From: Okeania sp. SIO2C9
GTDB lineage: Bacteria > Cyanobacteriota > Cyanobacteriia > Cyanobacteriales > Microcoleaceae
DNA length: 53,954 nt
Reading direction: 5' to 3'
Assembly (NCBI RefSeq): GCF_010672455.1
Contig: NZ_JAAHGO010000061.1
Location: forward strand, 1 to 53,954
Notes under the pieces: generated by a model
Database searches by the model: none
Told to the model about the DNA's origin: nothing
What the model saw: the letters and a program-made list of their open reading frames with translations, nothing else
In this document: piece by piece, positions 19,335 through 29,008 of the stretch
Layout: each line of letters begins with the position of its first letter
How positions within the stretch are numbered: position 1 is the stretch's first letter
Translations under genes and position numbers: made by a program

Positions 19335-19429
19335 TTTAATTTAACCTCTGAATTGACTTTTGTAGTTCTGATCTACTTTACTTTTGCCAAATATTTGTCA
19401 ATCTTCCAATACCCGCGTCAAAAGTCAAA

Positions 19430-19706
19430 ATTTAACTTCCCTGGCGGGAAGTCCCGCGCTCTCCCGTTGGCGGAGGATGGTGGCGGCAGCTATTAGGGGA
19501 GCGGAGGGATGGTCAAGCCAGGGCCTTGAGTCGGATACCTCCAAAAATAAAACCTTCCTATACCCTTGACAAGCTAGGAGGTATGCATGTTATCACGAAG
19601 GTTAACACAGGGGAAGGACATCACCTCACACGAAACAGCGGTCATTTTTTTCATAATGTAAGAATCCCGCGTTGTCGCGCTATGCGCAACGTCGGGAGTA
19701 TGTCAA
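19430..19706 (+). mobile_element. Relic right end of an IS605/TnpB element
   Basis: GC-rich, heavily structured segment ending GAATCCCGCG...CGTCGGGAGTATGTCAA at 19671-19706. This is the same hairpin end as at 15891-15935 but in the opposite orientation. Two frames are open across it, but the peptides resemble nothing and overlap structured DNA, so I do not call a protein. It may be a remaining omega-RNA/right-end segment. Confidence 0.45.
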
Positions 19707-19812
19707 GAGGCACACAGTCGTACATGGGAATTAAACAATAATTGAAAATACTTTTTTAAGACACCCAACTCCTCATCTATAATTCCCATCAAGATTTTTA
19801 TATCTGAATCAA

Positions 19813-20492
19813 GCGATCGCTCTACATTTCTCCATCAACCTCTGAGCTACATTTATATTACATTGTATTATTGCGACATACGCATTAGTAAAAAAGGGAT
19901 CTCAATTGAGCGATCGCTCCATATTTCTCCATCAACCTCTGAACTACATTTATATTACATTGTAATATTGCGGCATACGCATTAGTAGAAAAGGGATCTC
20001 GATTGAGCGATCGCTCTACATTTCTCCATCAACCTCTGAGCTACATTTATATTACATTGTATTATTGCGACATACGCATTAGTAAAAAAGGGATCTCAAT
20101 TGAGCGATCGCTCTACATTTCTCCATCAACCTCTGAGCTACATTTATATTACATTGTATTATTGCGACATACGCATTAGTAAAAAAGGGATCTCAATTGA
20201 GCGATCGCTCCATATTTCTCCATCAACCTCTGAGCTACATTTATATTACATTGTATTATTGCGACATACGCATTAGTAAAAAAGGGATCTCAATTGAGCG
20301 ATCGCTCCATATTTCTCCATCAACCTCTGAACTACATTTATATTACATTGTATTATTGCGACATACGCATTAGTAGAAAAGAGATCTCAATTGAGCGATC
20401 GCTCCATATTTCTCCATCAACCTCTGAACTACATTTATATTACATTGTATTATTGCGACATACGCATTAGTAGAAAAGGGAGGCGATCACTA
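19813..20492. repeat. Seven tandem copies of a 97-bp unit
   Basis: The octamer GCGATCGC recurs at 19813, 19910, 20007, 20104, 20201, 20298 and 20395, exactly 97 bp apart, with the final, slightly shortened boundary at 20483. Units differ by only a few bases (e.g. TCTACATTT or CCATATTTC, GAGCTAC or GAACTAC). Each has a HIP1 octamer and AT-rich sequence with ATTATTGCGACATACGC. The unit length is not a multiple of three, there are no spacers between units, and no frame stays open, so it is neither coding nor CRISPR. It ends about 40 bp upstream of the SMI1/pentapeptide gene. Confidence 0.92.
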
Positions 20493-20532
20493 TTTAACTA
20501 CTAACAGAAAAAACTTACAGGAGGTAAATCTC

Positions 20533-21576
20533 ATGTCAGCATTAATCGAAGCTTTAGAACGAATGAAAGAGTATCATCTTAAACACAGTCCCTTCGCAGT
20601 AGAAGAACTACAACCAGGACTGACAAGAACACAAATAGATGAGCTAGTTAAAGACTTACCTTTTTCTTTGCCAGAAGAACTCTACGAACTTTACCAGTGG
20701 CATAATGGAATGACAAACCCGCAAATTTTTATTTCGAATGGGAAAGGATTGTATGGATTTTTGTCCCTTGAAAAGACTCTGGAAACTTCTCAAAGAGAAT
20801 ATGAGGCAGCACTTGCTGGATACGGAGATTTTCTTCCTAACTGGCTGTTGATTTTTGAGGCCATTCCAGATAATTGTGCAGAAGGCTGTGTTCTAGTTGT
20901 AGATAAGGAAACAGCGGTCATGCGTACCTACGATTCTGAGTATCGTGACTATCCCATTTCACACACCAGCCTCACAAATATGGTGCTGGCGGATATATGT
21001 GGTGATGGTACAGACTTTAGTGGTGCAGACTTAAGTCATGCTGACTTCCGAAACATCCGCATTCACAGTAGAGTCATATTTAATCAAGATACCAATCTAG
21101 AGTCAGCAGATTTTAGAGGTTCCGACTTAACTAGAGCAAACCTGGGTGCTGCCAACCTTAGCAATGTTAAGTTGAAGGATGCCTTCTACAGTTACCAAAC
21201 AATTTTTCCAGAGGGAACTGACTTGTCTGAACTAGTCTATATTGGACCTGGTGCAAATCTAGCAGGTATGGATCTGCGAAAAATTTATTTTAGCGATTTC
21301 AACCTGGCAGGTGCTAATTTGAATGGAGCCATTTTAACAAAGAAATACATGGATAATGCTAACCTAGAAAACGCTAACTTGACAGGAGCTGACCTCTATC
21401 GTGTTAACTTAGAAGGTGCTAATTTGAGTGGAGCTAATTTCCAAGATGCTAATCTCAGGTCAGCTAGACTGAAGAATGCTATTTTTAACAATACCATTAT
21501 GCCAGACGGTAGTATGAAAAACGGTATTGGTGATGGTCATTTCAGTTATCAGTTATCAGTTATCAGTTATCAGTGA
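20533..21576 (+). CDS. SMI1/KNR4-like plus pentapeptide-repeat protein
   Basis: 347 residues, soluble. Residues about 1-155 look like a SMI1/KNR4 domain (LPFSLPEELYELYQWHNGM, then LPNWLLIFE), a module common in immunity or protein-binding proteins. Residues about 158-330 are pentapeptide repeats of the A(D/N)Lxx type (ADLSHADFR, ANLENANLTGADL), forming a right-handed beta helix. A strong ribosome site, ACAGGAGGTAAATCTC, precedes ATG. The last 12 or so codons (HFSYQLSVISYQ) come from an interspersed repeat at 21535-21574, so the natural C terminus has probably been replaced. The 97-bp array lies immediately upstream. Function not known; it could be a regulatory or immunity protein. Confidence 0.85.
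   Translation: MSALIEALERMKEYHLKHSPFAVEELQPGLTRTQIDELVKDLPFSLPEELYELYQWHNGMTNPQIFISNGKGLYGFLSLEKTLETSQREYEAALAGYGDFLPNWLLIFEAIPDNCAEGCVLVVDKETAVMRTYDSEYRDYPISHTSLTNMVLADICGDGTDFSGADLSHADFRNIRIHSRVIFNQDTNLESADFRGSDLTRANLGAANLSNVKLKDAFYSYQTIFPEGTDLSELVYIGPGANLAGMDLRKIYFSDFNLAGANLNGAILTKKYMDNANLENANLTGADLYRVNLEGANLSGANFQDANLRSARLKNAIFNNTIMPDGSMKNGIGDGHFSYQLSVISYQ
21535..21574 (+). repeat. GGTCATTTCAGTTATCAG repeat forming a gene's 3' end
   Basis: GGTCATTTCAG followed by iterations of TTATCAG. The same block occurs at 52826-52861 upstream of leuS and, inverted, at 21925-21944 across the thrB start codon. Here it supplies the terminal codons and the stop of the pentapeptide gene. Confidence 0.75.
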
Positions 21577-21680
21577 ACCTCCGACTGAAGTCGGAGGCTT
21601 GAAATACTGAACTAAATATTTTTTTCATCCCCTTAAAAGGGGAGGCACATACCCTCATTTTTTGGTAAAGAATATTTTGT

Positions 21681-21765
21681 AGGACTTAGAGAGTACCGCT
21701 ATAAATAGGTAATTTGGTCATTTTTCTGATATTGCAACTATAATCAGTGCCGTTGCGTAAGTCCT
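21681..21765. mobile_element. 85-bp miniature element with IS701-type ends
   Basis: Starts AGGACTTAGAGAGTACCGC and ends CCGTTGCGTAAGTCCT. Ends match the IS701-type element at 4745-6117, and the interior matches the copies at 22972 and 26598. Non-coding. Surrounding sequence 21577-21938 holds no gene. Confidence 0.75.
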
Positions 21766-21938
21766 GAGAATATTGTCAACTGAACAAATTATCAGTATTC
21801 TAAAATAACAATGACCAAAAAAGAGGGTCAATAGCCTCCCCTTAGCTGCGTCGCGACCTGGCGCTCTACAAGGAGATGAAAAACAGTTTGCTATTCCCTA
21901 TTCCCTATTCCCTAGCGTAGCTATAACTGATAACTGAA

Positions 21939-22856
21939 ATGACCACACCTTCTTCTGTTACTATTACCGTTCCTGCAACTACCGCAAATATTGGCCCTGG
22001 TTTTGACTGCATCGGTGCAGCTCTCTCCTTATATAACCGCTTAAAATTCTCTATTGCGGATAGCGCAACAGAACTCAAAATTTCTGTCACTGGCAAAGAA
22101 GCTGCACGAGTCAGCACAGATAAAACCAATCTTGCCTATCAAGCATTCGTCAAATTATATGAACATCTCAACCAAATACCCCCATCTGTGGAAATAGAAA
22201 TCGACTTAGGGGTACCCTTAGCTAGGGGTTTAGGAAGTTCAGCTACTGCAATAGTCGGAGGTTTACTCGGAGCAAATCAACTAGCGGGACATCCTTTGAG
22301 TAAAACAGAAATAATGAATTTAGCGATCGCCATTGAAGGACATCCAGATAATGTTGTACCTGCCTTACTCGGGGGCTGTTGTTTAACTGCTTCGACTCCT
22401 AGTGGTTGGGAAGTATGTGATATTCCTTGGCATTCTGATATTGTGCCAGTAGTAGCAATTCCAGACTTTGAACTTTCAACAGCAGAAGCGCGACGAGTCT
22501 TACCAACAGAATACTGTCGCGCCGATGCAATATTCAATGCTGCCCATTTAGGCATTTTGTTAAGAGGTTTAGAAACTGGTAATGGAGATTGGTTAAAAGC
22601 TGGAATGCAAGATAAAATTCACCAACCCTACCGTAAGTCTCTAATCAAAGGATATGAAAAAGTTAGATTAGCTGCTTTAGATGCTGGTGCTGATGAAATG
22701 GTAATCAGTGGTGCAGGACCGACTTTATTAGCACTGACAAATTCACTCACAACATCAGCAGTAGTAACAGCAATGGCAGATACTTGGAAAAATCAAGGAG
22801 TAGTTACAGAAGTAAAAGCTTTAGAAGTTGACACTAGAGGAGCAATTTGTAATTAG
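21939..22856 (+). CDS. thrB: Homoserine kinase
   Basis: 305-residue GHMP-family kinase converting homoserine to O-phosphohomoserine in threonine synthesis, in the cytosol. Motif 1, PATTANIGPGFDCIGAALSL, is near the N terminus. The ATP-binding GLGSSATA is at about residues 96-104, and the C-terminal motif SGAGPTLLAL is intact. Length is normal for the family. The ATG lies inside an inverted copy of the GGTCATTTCAG repeat (ATGACC is its end), and no good Shine-Dalgarno is present just upstream (CTGATAACTGAA), so translation may be weak or the start context recently changed. No threonine-pathway neighbour is present. Confidence 0.97.
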   Translation: MTTPSSVTITVPATTANIGPGFDCIGAALSLYNRLKFSIADSATELKISVTGKEAARVSTDKTNLAYQAFVKLYEHLNQIPPSVEIEIDLGVPLARGLGSSATAIVGGLLGANQLAGHPLSKTEIMNLAIAIEGHPDNVVPALLGGCCLTASTPSGWEVCDIPWHSDIVPVVAIPDFELSTAEARRVLPTEYCRADAIFNAAHLGILLRGLETGNGDWLKAGMQDKIHQPYRKSLIKGYEKVRLAALDAGADEMVISGAGPTLLALTNSLTTSAVVTAMADTWKNQGVVTEVKALEVDTRGAICN

Positions 22857-22971
22857 CTTAGTGATTTGATAGAACGCGATCGCTACCTTGGTATAATTGG
22901 CAAACAAACACCAATGCTTGTCCAAATTTTCCATAAATTTAGCGATCGTCATAATTTTTTCCTTCTAGATC

Positions 22972-23060
22972 AGGACTTACGCAACGGCAACAATCATACT
23001 GGTTATATCAGCAATAATGACCAAATAATACACTATATGTAGCGGTACTGCGTAAGTCCT
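22972..23060. mobile_element. 89-bp miniature element with IS701-type ends
   Basis: AGGACTTACGCAACGGCAAC at the left and GGTACTGCGTAAGTCCT at the right. The interior includes AATGACCAAATAAT, the complement of the equivalent part of the 21681 copy, so it is in the opposite orientation. Confidence 0.8.
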
Positions 23061-24113
23061 GTAGATTAAATATACATATAGCACTTTCGGTGCAGTTGGT
23101 ATGCAAACGTGCAGGTAATATCATCTCCGGATAATTAGACTTGTCGCTTTATAGAACCCATTTGATAGCTATATAATTATGGTAGTCAAGTCTTTTCGCG
23201 CATCAGTTTTGAGGAAAAATCATTTGAAGGAGTGTTTAATTTTTTGTATTGTCTCTCCCCACATCTTCCCTCTTCCCTCTTACCGAATAATTAATAATTA
23301 ATAATTAATAATATCATGTCCGGTAGCATCGGTCTTGTATAGTAAATAGGCAACAGCTCCGGAAGGCAACAGCTCCGGAAGGCAAGAAAAAAACTTAAAT
23401 TTCCTGCAAATATCCACGCCAACTTTTACACAAACGATTGCCTTCGGACATGATATACAGCGCTTTTCAAATTGATGAACCACATCTTCACACATCAAAC
23501 TTTGTAGGGACGTTCCATGGAACGTCCCTACTGTGGTCTACTAATCATGAAAACCGCTGTAATTAAATAATTCGCGCCTTGAAGCCTCTCCTTTTAAGGG
23601 GAAAAAAAGCGGTCGTTTGCGCAGCATTCCGTAGGATGGGATGGCGCAGGTTTCCTGCGCCATATCCAATCGACCAAGAAAAGAAATAATATCTCCTGAT
23701 ATTCAATTCCGTAACGGTTAAAACCCGAGGTAATTATCAATTATCAATTATCCATTATCCATTAATGAACTCCTATCTCCCCCTCCTAGGAGCAGTAGGG
23801 GTGGGTTGTCTCCTTTCTCCTGACTCAAGGCTAAAAAAACTTGATATTTATGAAGATACGATCAGGGGTTCTATAACTTAAAAAATCCCCAAAAACTTTG
23901 TTCTGTAAGGATTGTAGCCATTGGCAACCAAAAAGTATTAGAATTATTGCTCTGTCTAGGTTGGAGCGATTTTTTTCCCTCTATTTAGCGACAACTCTAT
24001 TATATATCTCCGAAAATAGTCAAACACTTACTCTAACTATCTTTTGGAGAGCGTTCGCCAATACTTAAGATAGTTGATTTTTACCGTAAAATCAGTATTA
24101 TAGATACTTACTA
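23061..24113. repeat. Repeat-only spacer
   Basis: No gene seen. Contents in order: a TATAGAACCCATTTGATA end at about 23149, AATTAATAATTAATAATTA iterations at 23287, ATATCATGTCCGGTAGCATC at 23312, the TACAGCG...CGCTGTA element at 23457-23563, and a composite repeat at 23565-23765 (CGCGCCTTGAAGCC... GGTAATTATCAATTATC) found also near 33410, 36370, 37590 and, inverted, 25870-26050. Confidence 0.55.
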
Positions 24114-24182
24114 TTAGAGCTGATTCATAAAGAGAATCTAAAGAAAGTTTAGTCCCAGTCAAATTAGGTGTTACTATTGAGT

Positions 24183-25178
24183 ATAGTTGATCCATATTGT
24201 AACCAATGAGTCGTCTACCTGCGATCGCCAACCCTAAAAGTCAACCATACCCAAGAGACCTGAGTGATTCGACTGGGGGATATACTTAAGCCTCTGCTAC
24301 CTAAGTTTAAGGGATTTGGGCATCCTGTTCAAGTGGATTTCCGAGAGATTCGTATGGGGTATATTTTATGTACAAAGAACTGGATGTCAATAGACATCTC
24401 CAAAAATCAAAAATAAAATCAATTCTTATCCATAAATTATCAATTATTTATCCCTGTTGCCTGTTGCCTGTTGCCTGTTGCCTCTTTTCTGGAGATGTCT
24501 AATGGGAAATGATGCCCCATGACTTACCACCCTATACAACTGTATACAGGTACTTCCAGAAATTGCAGCCTCGTGGTTTCTGGCAAGTTCTCCACGAGCA
24601 AGTTCGGCAAAAATTAAGAACACAACTAGACAGAGATCAGCACTCCACCGTTGCGATAGCGTACGCTTAACCGGAGGTTATCGCTGATTCCTATGGCAGT
24701 CAAAACAACAGAAAAAAGGGATCTGTCTACGGCGCGCGATGGTGGTAAGAAAGTTAAAGGGCGTAAGCGCCATATAGTCGTAGATTCTCAAGGATTATTA
24801 ATTGGAGTTCTGGTGAGTAAGGCAAATGCCTCAGAATGTTTAGGAGCAGTAGTTGTGCTCAATGAGGCAAAGAGCAAGCTATCGAAAGAGCGAGGTAGTC
24901 TGGGTAGATCAGGGTTATTCTGGTAAAAACTTTGCCAATGCTGTTAGGCAGGTTTGTGGCGATGGCGTCAGGGTGGAAGTGATCAAACGAACATCAGAGA
25001 GTTTTGAGCAATTGCCGTGGGCGATGGATTGTTGAACGCAATGCATGGGTGGCTAAATAGATTTAGACGCTTAAGTAAGGATTATGAAGTCTATTCAGAT
25101 GTAAGTGAAGCAATGATTTATGGCTCATTAATCCAACTCATGGTCAAGCGACTAGCTTTCTTTAGATTTACTTTATGA
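24183..25178 (+). pseudogene. IS5-family transposase, frameshifted and interrupted
   Basis: Pieces in different frames form one DDE transposase: YPRDLSDS and KPLLPKFKGFGHPVQVDFRE near 24236-24345, QRTGCQ just before the insert, WEMMPHDLPPYTTVYRYFQK just after it (24501 on), STARDGGKKVKGRKRHIVVD (catalytic-core start, 24735), VDQGYSGKNFANAV (24906), and RWIVER then SLIQLMVKRLAFFRFTL at the end. At least three frameshifts plus the insert at 24392-24500 inactivate it. The stop TGA at 25176-25178 lies inside the right terminal repeat, as is common in this family. Confidence 0.85.
24392..24500. mobile_element. 109-bp miniature element inside the IS5 transposase
   Basis: Ends AGACATCTCCA and TGGAGATGTCT are exact inverted repeats. 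AAT flanks each side (before 24392 and after 24500), and removing the insert restores the transposase reading TGCQ-WEMM. The interior is TTGCCTG iterations and AT-rich. The same end occurs at 26434-26444 beside the next transposase pseudogene and at 32718. Confidence 0.8.
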
Positions 25179-25315
25179 ATCAGCTCTTAAAAACAAGTTC
25201 AAAAATAGCAATATAAATTCAATAATTATTATCTTGCTCAAGATTTATTTATTACTACAAAATAAATGTCCCTATTCGTAATCTTACTAACCCACAAATA
25301 GTCATAATTATTTGC

Positions 25316-26378
25316 TCAGCCTTTGTAGGGATTTAATCTAAATCTTTCTTGAGCTACCCTAAATATTTTGACTAATCTAATTATATGTTCAACAAAAATT
25401 CGTTAGTAGCGCAAATTCTCTATTTTGAGATTTTTCTGAGTCTGTTAGTTCTCGTTTTTTCGGCTTTTTTTTAGGTGTTTTAATCCTCAGTTCTCCAGTA
25501 TAGGCTTTATCTCCACTAAATTTTTGTTTACTGTCAAACTTTTTCTCAGTTTCACGGAAATATTGTATATCACTTTTTTTCCCTGGTTCTCCTGCTGAAA
25601 TATCCACAATATCCTTACCTTTTGGCAATACAATTACTTGCCCTTTTCTTGAGTGCTTCTTACATTCGCCGTGCGACGGCGAATGAAGCACTCGCTTTTT
25701 TGTATGAGTTTTTTTCTTTCCTGAGTAATATTCCTTTTGTTTTTCATATTCTCTTGGTCTTTCTATCCCCTGTTCGTAGCCATCTACAATTAATTCAAAT
25801 TCTGTTAATATTTCTTTGACAATTTCATAGTCACTTTGTTTTTTTTACCTGTTCTAAGAGACTTGTTGTTCAACAATTAATAATGAATAATGAATAATGA
25901 ATAATTACCTCTCCTTGAAAAGAAGAGGATTGACTAATCATGAAAATTTTTCTTCACAGGAGTCGATTGGATATGGCGAGGAGACCTCGCCATCCCTCGA
26001 CCGCTTATTATCCCCTTAAAAGGGGAGGCTTTAAACCACAATTTTTCGGTAATAAATACCCAATAATTGGCCACCAATAATTAAAGGTATCATTAGCTGT
26101 AGTTTCACTCACTCCAAATTGAATGCCTAGTAGTTGAAACGTTGTCAAATGTCTTAAATAAGTTAAGGTTAAAATAATTTGGTCTGAGATAGATAATTTA
26201 GGTGGCTTACCACCACCATAAGCAATTATTCTAACTTTTTAGCTGTGGCTATTTCTTGCTTATTATTGTGGAGTTTTTCTGCTTGTTTTAGTAACTTTTC
26301 TAGCTGTTCATACTTGATGCCTAATAAACGTTCTGATTCTTGTAGATGATTGTAAATGTACTCAAGCATACTGGTCAT
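25316..26378 (-). pseudogene. Second DDE transposase, broken, with in-frame hairpin insert
   Basis: Minus-strand pieces: MTSMLEYIYNHLQESERLLG (start at 26378), a frameshift near 26232, then PPKLSISDQIILTLTYLRHL and SETTANDTFNYWWPIIGYLL. About 160 bp of composite repeat (25870-26045) follows, then ELIVDGYEQGIERP, SAGEPGKKSDIQYF, FSGDKAYTG, and the C terminus FVEHIIRLVK...RLNPYKG. This is a helix-turn-helix plus DDE_Tnp_4-type transposase, probably in the IS5 superfamily. One end, TGGAGATGTCT, is at 26434-26444; I could not find its partner on the left. A hairpin of about 43 bp at 25651-25693 adds about 13 residues without breaking the frame. Confidence 0.75.
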
Positions 26379-26597
26379 AATTAGCAACTGAAAATTACAT
26401 TTTTTATGATTCTATCACAATTTATTTATTTTTTGGAGATGTCTATTAGTTATGAAAAAAAACTATTCTTTCAGTTGCTATCGCAAATCTCTTTTTGATC
26501 TCTAAGACCTACGGACATTTCATGCAACGTCCCTACTACTCCCTACTCCCTAACCTCACTTATTTATAAGTATTAAACCGGGGGTGAGATCACCAAC

Positions 26598-26686
26598 AGG
26601 ACTTATACAGTACCGCTATATATAGCATATAACTTCGTCATTATTCTAGATACAATCACTATAACTAGTGCTGTTGCGTAAGTCCT
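26598..26686. mobile_element. 89-bp miniature element with IS701-type ends
   Basis: AGGACTTATACAGTACCGC at the left, GCTGTTGCGTAAGTCCT at the right, with a central part like 21681-21765. The remaining sequence between 26445 and 27166 has no gene; it is repeats and AT-rich DNA. Confidence 0.75.
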
Positions 26687-27166
26687 GACCAAATAAATCA
26701 TTTTTTGTACCTTTTTCCCAAAAAGCTCTTCCCTGTTCTACCAAGCGTGAAAAAAATGTTACGAATAATTAGGAGAGTTAAAATACTTGAGATCAGATGT
26801 TACAAGTGACTAAAAAGAAGTCTTCTAGCTAAGACATGATACTTAATATATTAATTCTGTACGTCGCCCTAACGACAGATACCCTAACTGAGTTCCGAGT
26901 TCTGACTCCTAAGTAGTCACATAATTATTTCTAGCAAACATTTGTCATGCTTGGTATTCCCTGTTCCCTACTTCAGGCAAAAATTTATATCTTTTTCACC
27001 AGAGGTCTATTGATCAGTATTCAACCAGACATAATATAACAGGGAACAGAGAAAGACTGTTAAACTATCAGCTCTATTCAATGAGTCAATATTTATATAC
27101 CCAATTTCAATGCTAAACAGCTTATGCTAAATGCTAATATTAAACATGATTTCTCCTAAGCAGTAA

Positions 27167-29008
27167 TTATTTAACTTTCAAAGTCCGTAAACGATTGATT
27201 GCTGCTGCCAACTCAAAACGTCGGAAGATAGCTAAATCTGCTTGTGGAAAAGGAAGCAAAACATCCAAACCTTTAGATTCAATATCTGCCATAATAGCAT
27301 CAACAACTTCTGACAATGTTCGATCACTATCCATGTATTGTTTTTTAGCATAAACCATAGCTGCACCAATCGCCGTTAGTTGGTCTTTACTCACTAACTG
27401 TTCAACACTAGAGAGGTCAACATCCTCGCTACCAAACACCACTTCATCAACATCTCGTACTTTTAAACGCACATCTCGTCGCCCTCGACTAGGATCTAAA
27501 CTTTCTGGTAGTGGTATGCGCGCTCGAATTTCGCCAAATTTTTCACCACCTTCTAGAGTACGACCAGTAACGTATTGTTCGGCAATCTCTTTAGCTTTTT
27601 CTGTAACTTCTCTAGCTTGAAAGTTTTCCATAGCAATGATTTTATCTGCCACTTCAAAATAGTCACCACTACCACCCATAACCAAAATTGTTGATACTTG
27701 ATAGTCAGTATATAACTGTCTTACCTTATCAATAAAAGGAGTTATAGGTTCACTATCTTTGGCAATAAGTTCTTGCATCCGGCGATCGCGAATCATAAAA
27801 TTAGTTGCTGCCGTGTCCTCATCTACTAACAAGACAGGGGAAGTTGTCACAATTTCTTCAGATCCTTCAGGTCTATCATTTTTAATACCTATCTCCAAAG
27901 CTTCCATAATATTTGCAGCTTGAGAGGTACTACCACTAGCATTTTCAGTAGTAAATTGAGTAGTAGAACGATCTTGAGGCAATTGATTAATAAACGGCGA
28001 AATATCTACAGCTGCAACACTACGACCATCCTCTGCTCTAATTTTCACCGCTGCTGGATCTGTCACAACAAATTCACGTCCATCACCAGGAATGTGGTTA
28101 TAAACCCCTAATTCAATCGCTTTGAGGAGGGTAGACTTACCATGATAACCACCACCCACAATTAATGTCACCCCTTTAGATATTCCCATGCCAGAAATTT
28201 TACCTTGATTCGGGCATTCAAACTCTACTTCCAAAGATGGAGGAGACTGAAATGGCACTACATTCTCAGATGACAAAGGGCGACTGTCAATCCCACTACG
28301 ACGTGGTAAAATTGCACCATTAGCAACAAAAGCCACCAGATTTTTTTCTACCAACTGCTTCCGCAAAAAATCTGTATCTTCTACAGTTTCTACATGACGG
28401 CGACAAGCATCAGCATCTAATTGTTCATATTTGAGACTCCGATGAACAATATAAGGCATATCATCACACAACATTTCTGCGGCCTGTCTGCCTAGAATAC
28501 GACGACCATTTGCCGGTAATCCAACTATTAATCGTACTTCAACACCTTTTTGAGTATTGTTTTTTAATTTTATAGGTTTTCCTCTTTGTAAAGCAGGGTT
28601 TGACCCAGGAGAAACAACTTTAGGAGCTGGAGGATCTATATTAGCCAAGTATACTGATGTTCGTTCCAGCACTTCCTGTCCCATTTTCGTAATTGCCACC
28701 ATCCCACTTTTGCCAGTGCCACGCCGTCCACTGACCTCATAAGCCATTCTGTCAAATTTACGAGTTAGGAAATCCCGTAGGGCCACTTCTCGAATTGGAC
28801 TTTTATAAAGTTCTGGAGGAAAGGCAGCAACTGTATAAGGCACCTGCACCCGAAGTTTACTAGGAGCGCCAAAGGGGTCTCCCTGAATATAATCAATAAT
28901 TAGGGTAAAGTCAGGAAATTCGTAACTACCTTGAATATCTCTGTAAGCTTTGTAGTTACAGTTGTCTAAGTCTAAAAGTTTCTGCCTGAGAGTTTGTTGA
29001 TTAGTCAT
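27167..29008 (-). CDS. ABC-class P-loop ATPase (COG3044-type)
   Basis: 613 residues, cytosolic, no membrane segment. It matches the 'predicted ATPase of the ABC class' family: an N-terminal domain with RLIVGLPANGRRILGRQA, a Walker A GGGYHGKSTLL near residue 283, the family-specific PAAVKIRAEDGRSV and ISPFINQLP, Walker B LLVDEDTAATNFM, and a following RDRRMQELI. This family lacks a transporter partner; its role in bacteria is poorly defined and may involve nucleic acid. Length fits. ATG at 29008 is followed by TNQQTLRQKL. The next gene on the same strand (ldcA-like) is 480 bp upstream, with repeats between, so co-transcription is doubtful. Confidence 0.88.
   Translation of the reverse strand: MTNQQTLRQKLLDLDNCNYKAYRDIQGSYEFPDFTLIIDYIQGDPFGAPSKLRVQVPYTVAAFPPELYKSPIREVALRDFLTRKFDRMAYEVSGRRGTGKSGMVAITKMGQEVLERTSVYLANIDPPAPKVVSPGSNPALQRGKPIKLKNNTQKGVEVRLIVGLPANGRRILGRQAAEMLCDDMPYIVHRSLKYEQLDADACRRHVETVEDTDFLRKQLVEKNLVAFVANGAILPRRSGIDSRPLSSENVVPFQSPPSLEVEFECPNQGKISGMGISKGVTLIVGGGYHGKSTLLKAIELGVYNHIPGDGREFVVTDPAAVKIRAEDGRSVAAVDISPFINQLPQDRSTTQFTTENASGSTSQAANIMEALEIGIKNDRPEGSEEIVTTSPVLLVDEDTAATNFMIRDRRMQELIAKDSEPITPFIDKVRQLYTDYQVSTILVMGGSGDYFEVADKIIAMENFQAREVTEKAKEIAEQYVTGRTLEGGEKFGEIRARIPLPESLDPSRGRRDVRLKVRDVDEVVFGSEDVDLSSVEQLVSKDQLTAIGAAMVYAKKQYMDSDRTLSEVVDAIMADIESKGLDVLLPFPQADLAIFRRFELAAAINRLRTLKVK

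Larger units (their letters stand above)
24117..25186 (+). mobile_element. Degenerate IS5-family element with TTA target duplication
   Basis: Inverted ends GAGCTGATTCATAAAG (24117) and CTTTATGAATCAGCTC (to 25186), extending imperfectly for about 30 bp. A TTA flanks each side (24114-24116 and 25187-25189), fitting the 3-bp TNA duplications known for one IS5 subgroup. It carries one ruined transposase gene and a 109-bp miniature element inserted inside it. Confidence 0.8.

Noticed and set aside
19384-19741. Small overlapping proteins downstream of the aminotransferase
   Set aside because: The frames cover a structured IS605-type right end (GAATCCCGCG...CGTCGGGAG) and their peptides look random.
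19813-20492. Possible CRISPR array
   Set aside because: The 97-bp units abut without unique spacers and no cas gene is present.
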